DNA from: Pseudocercospora fijiensis CIRAD86 | Lineage: Eukaryota; Ascomycota; Dothideomycetes; Mycosphaerellales; Mycosphaerellaceae | Direction of reading: 5' to 3' | Assembly (NCBI RefSeq): GCF_000340215.1 | Contig: NW_006921535.1 | Location: 2,445,122 to 2,509,121 of the forward strand | Length of the DNA stretch: 64,000 nt | Made by a program: the position numbers and the translations under genes | Shown: positions 63,001 through 64,000 of the stretch, in pieces | Layout: every line of letters begins with the position of its first letter | Position numbering within the stretch: the first letter of the stretch is position 1 | The notes under the pieces: model-generated | What the model saw: the letters and a program-made list of their open reading frames with translations, nothing else | Told to the model about the DNA's origin: nothing | Database searches by the model: none

Positions 63001-64000
63001 AGTGCTGTATCATAGGCTTTTGGGCGCCAAGATTGGACGGAATGTCACCATTCAAAAGGGAGTCACGATTGGAGAGTGGGATCTGCTGACGATCGAAGAC
63101 AACGTTGTCCTCGAACGCAGCATTGTCCGGCCTTTTGCCGCGGAACGCAACACTACGATGTATCTCGGACGCATCCACATTGGCGCAAATGCTTCAGTTG
63201 GCCTTGCCTCTGTAGTCGCGGCCGGCACTACGGTCCCTGCAAACGCCTGTATAGGACCAAACTCCTCGAGCTGGGAGACCGATGGCGTTGACGAGGCCAA
63301 CCGAGATCTCGCGTCAAACAAGATCCCGCCTGCTCACTGGGCTCTCGAATATCTGGTCGGCCTCCCTCTTGCCTTCATGGTCAAGTTCGTCGGCGCGGTG
63401 CCCTGGTTGGCCTCTCTCACCGCACTCGTCATGCACGAGCCAAGCGTTGCTCCAGACATGTTCCGACAAGTCATCATCTGGTTTGCATCTCCCGGACGTG
63501 TGTCGTTCCACTATCTTGCCCTGGCTGCCAACGTCGCTCTCGGACCGTTCTTCTTCTTCTTCGCCTTCCTCGTGATCAAGAAGCTTTTCGACTGCACTGG
63601 GGGCAAGATTCAGCCTGGGCGCGCCGACAACCGCAGCCAATGGACCAAGTTCAGAATGCAGTGGATGAGGACCGTCATGCCTGCTCCGCAATTCCACAAG
63701 CTCACCGAGCTCTTCGGCACTCACTATGATAGTACCTCGGTCTTTGCCAGAGCACTTGGCTCAAGAGTTGGCAAGCGTGTCTATTGGCCAGGAACTGGGC
63801 CTTCGATCCAGGACTTCGATCTTCTCGAGATTGGCGATGATGTTGTCTTCGGCTCGCGCTCTCATCTCGTCACATCTGACGGCACAGGCAGCGACTACGT
63901 CCGCATCAAATCTGGAGCGATGATTGCTGATCGCGTTGTCCTTCTTCCTGGAGTCGAGGTTGGCGACCATACCGTAATGGGCAGTGGTGCTCTGACCAAG
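60017..64000 (+). CDS. NRPS-like synthetase: adenylation, carrier, membrane and hexapeptide regions (Pls-like), partial
   Basis: From ATG 60017 the frame is open for 1,328 codons to the window end, so the 3' end is missing. An adenylation domain spans about residues 100-640 with L-F-T-S-G-T-S-G-T (about 275), S-Y-G-M-T-E (about 422), G-W-F-D-T-G-D and G-R-S-K-E-V-I-N-R-G-G-E (about 519). A peptidyl-carrier motif E-L-G-G-D-S follows, with the attachment Ser at 808. There is no condensation or thioesterase domain. Next come membrane segments (about 880-980), G-R-Y-K-Q-G-L-Y-P-M-W-G-S-Y, a hexapeptide left-handed-helix region (about 1015-1080), further hydrophobic segments (about 1110-1190) and a second hexapeptide region at the end. 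This order matches the C-terminal domain of epsilon-poly-L-lysine synthetases and their fungal homologues. The amino acid is not predictable by eye. No intron seen in 4 kb. Confidence 0.85.
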   Translation, partial: MATFFSQSSIVKAEEVEEARRYLEHASREPQNRIDILEAIPRPSQPSFAPLATLSALLETIPGPWPVLHLQRTHNELWKLLPEDAKAGHASPDGQKLIDHVLGQCKSSYSSLLDLYHPSSRTSAIIDPESSRSASHDELARTISNFTLPISSSSDRSKPVVAISLPNGPLLAMTVLATATYYTAAPVAHGSGVGAEQFKADVLQSKSDAVIASAADVQRLGLRESWLEEAGITVLLVDLTSDMRLSVTDLDERPVNKSNDIVRRNTADDTGIMLFTSGTSGTRKLVPLSIHSMVCGVAMVEKSWGLEPSMRCLNQMPLNHVGGLIRNLFAPVFSGGSVICCSAFDANLFWDCVEDFAPTWYYASPSMHQVILEAGSDRPESVEKSRIQLICNAAGGLLPSLALKLRDTFSTQTIQCTVLPSYGMTECMPISTPPLDYKLDKTGTSGISVGPEICILNGRDERERTGEVGRICVRGAPVFDGYLKADNVIDKSCFNAHGWFDTGDMGYLDDEGFLYITGRSKEVINRGGELISPFEVEEAIIAAANKPGSPIYGRVSKALAFSVTHNVLQEVVGLAVATPDGAPRPCLRTIQEAVKSELSQVKLPVAVVYMQGGVPTNNNKVLRIKLADRLRLPEVSDSTPTAERHFEAACPPPNTALSVPIGSKPLVVSHETLQSACETVVPRAFDFWIKDSYFYPELVLAPKSGKETGVINKQSLLEDIAGRVHGYNIPVKIHQLEEPFVRDDFGDIDVDVVNATITKPKPSVKIAAPVEGSETTEATISRVFARVLSLPVEEVNSSSDFFELGGDSMGAGRLLNALRKEYPVRLPISVLFTNPKVHQLAQVIEEKLPNTSPESKTGNAEPALPPLLPGLEKTCSSSNPALLLLQLVPIVLMYPMRRALTWTVFIYMLRDTQDWPTNETVPGRLFDLVISISVGGIVTRIISPCLAIIFKWLVVGRYKQGLYPMWGSYHTRWWIVQKATATCGMGVFALFNGSRVLYHRLLGAKIGRNVTIQKGVTIGEWDLLTIEDNVVLERSIVRPFAAERNTTMYLGRIHIGANASVGLASVVAAGTTVPANACIGPNSSSWETDGVDEANRDLASNKIPPAHWALEYLVGLPLAFMVKFVGAVPWLASLTALVMHEPSVAPDMFRQVIIWFASPGRVSFHYLALAANVALGPFFFFFAFLVIKKLFDCTGGKIQPGRADNRSQWTKFRMQWMRTVMPAPQFHKLTELFGTHYDSTSVFARALGSRVGKRVYWPGTGPSIQDFDLLEIGDDVVFGSRSHLVTSDGTGSDYVRIKSGAMIADRVVLLPGVEVGDHTVMGSGALTK

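Overview
The window looks like nuclear DNA of a filamentous ascomycete (Pezizomycotina; Dothideomycetes is my best guess, from gene content only). The evidence is compact genes with 46-64 nt GT-AG introns carrying CTAAC/CTGAC-type branch sites, a Zn2Cys6 regulator, a CAP10-type glycosyltransferase, an RGS-LOV photoreceptor, and transposon islands rewritten towards TpA with Trp/Gln-to-stop changes, the signature of repeat-induced point mutation (RIP).

Layout. 1-7.19 kb is a RIP-destroyed Ty3/gypsy chromovirus on the minus strand, in which gag, zinc knuckle, reverse transcriptase, integrase and chromodomain can still be read. 8-24.1 kb is gene-rich: sulfotransferase-like protein, a divergent N-carbamoyl-D-amino-acid hydrolase / dihydropyrimidinase (hydantoinase) pair, a cation/H+ antiporter, tRNA pseudouridine synthase DEG1, the GPI-GlcNAc transferase subunit PIG-H, an arylsulfotransferase-like membrane protein and a five-exon RGS-LOV protein. 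24.1-30.6 kb is gene-poor, with a second small RIP-like island (25.2-25.86 kb), a molybdopterin synthase small subunit and two hypothetical genes. 30.6-39.2 kb holds a HECT ubiquitin ligase, ribosomal protein eL15, a CAP10 glycosyltransferase and a small secreted cysteine-rich protein that emerges only after splicing.

40-51.5 kb is unusual. It has a Zn2Cys6 regulator with an in-frame TGA, a feruloyl-esterase-like enzyme with a GC-AG intron, a CmcJ/AsaB-like oxygenase with a frameshift, a freestanding tandem acyl-carrier-protein gene, and an MFS transporter with two in-frame TAG codons and no start of its own. Together these resemble a decaying secondary-metabolism neighbourhood, though that grouping is inference. 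An omega-amidase (NIT2 type) and an oxysterol-binding protein are divergently transcribed, and a 3,246-bp RIP-mutated Tc1/mariner-pogo (Fot1-like) element with ~99-bp inverted repeats and TA target duplication sits in their shared upstream region.

The window ends inside a long intronless gene (60,017 to beyond 64,000) encoding adenylation domain, carrier domain, membrane segments and hexapeptide-repeat regions, the layout of epsilon-poly-lysine-synthetase-type NRPS-like enzymes. It is the best candidate for an under-described biosynthetic system here.

Many long reading frames begin at TTG or GTG, so start codons were re-placed at the first plausible ATG. No tRNA, rRNA or CRISPR was seen.
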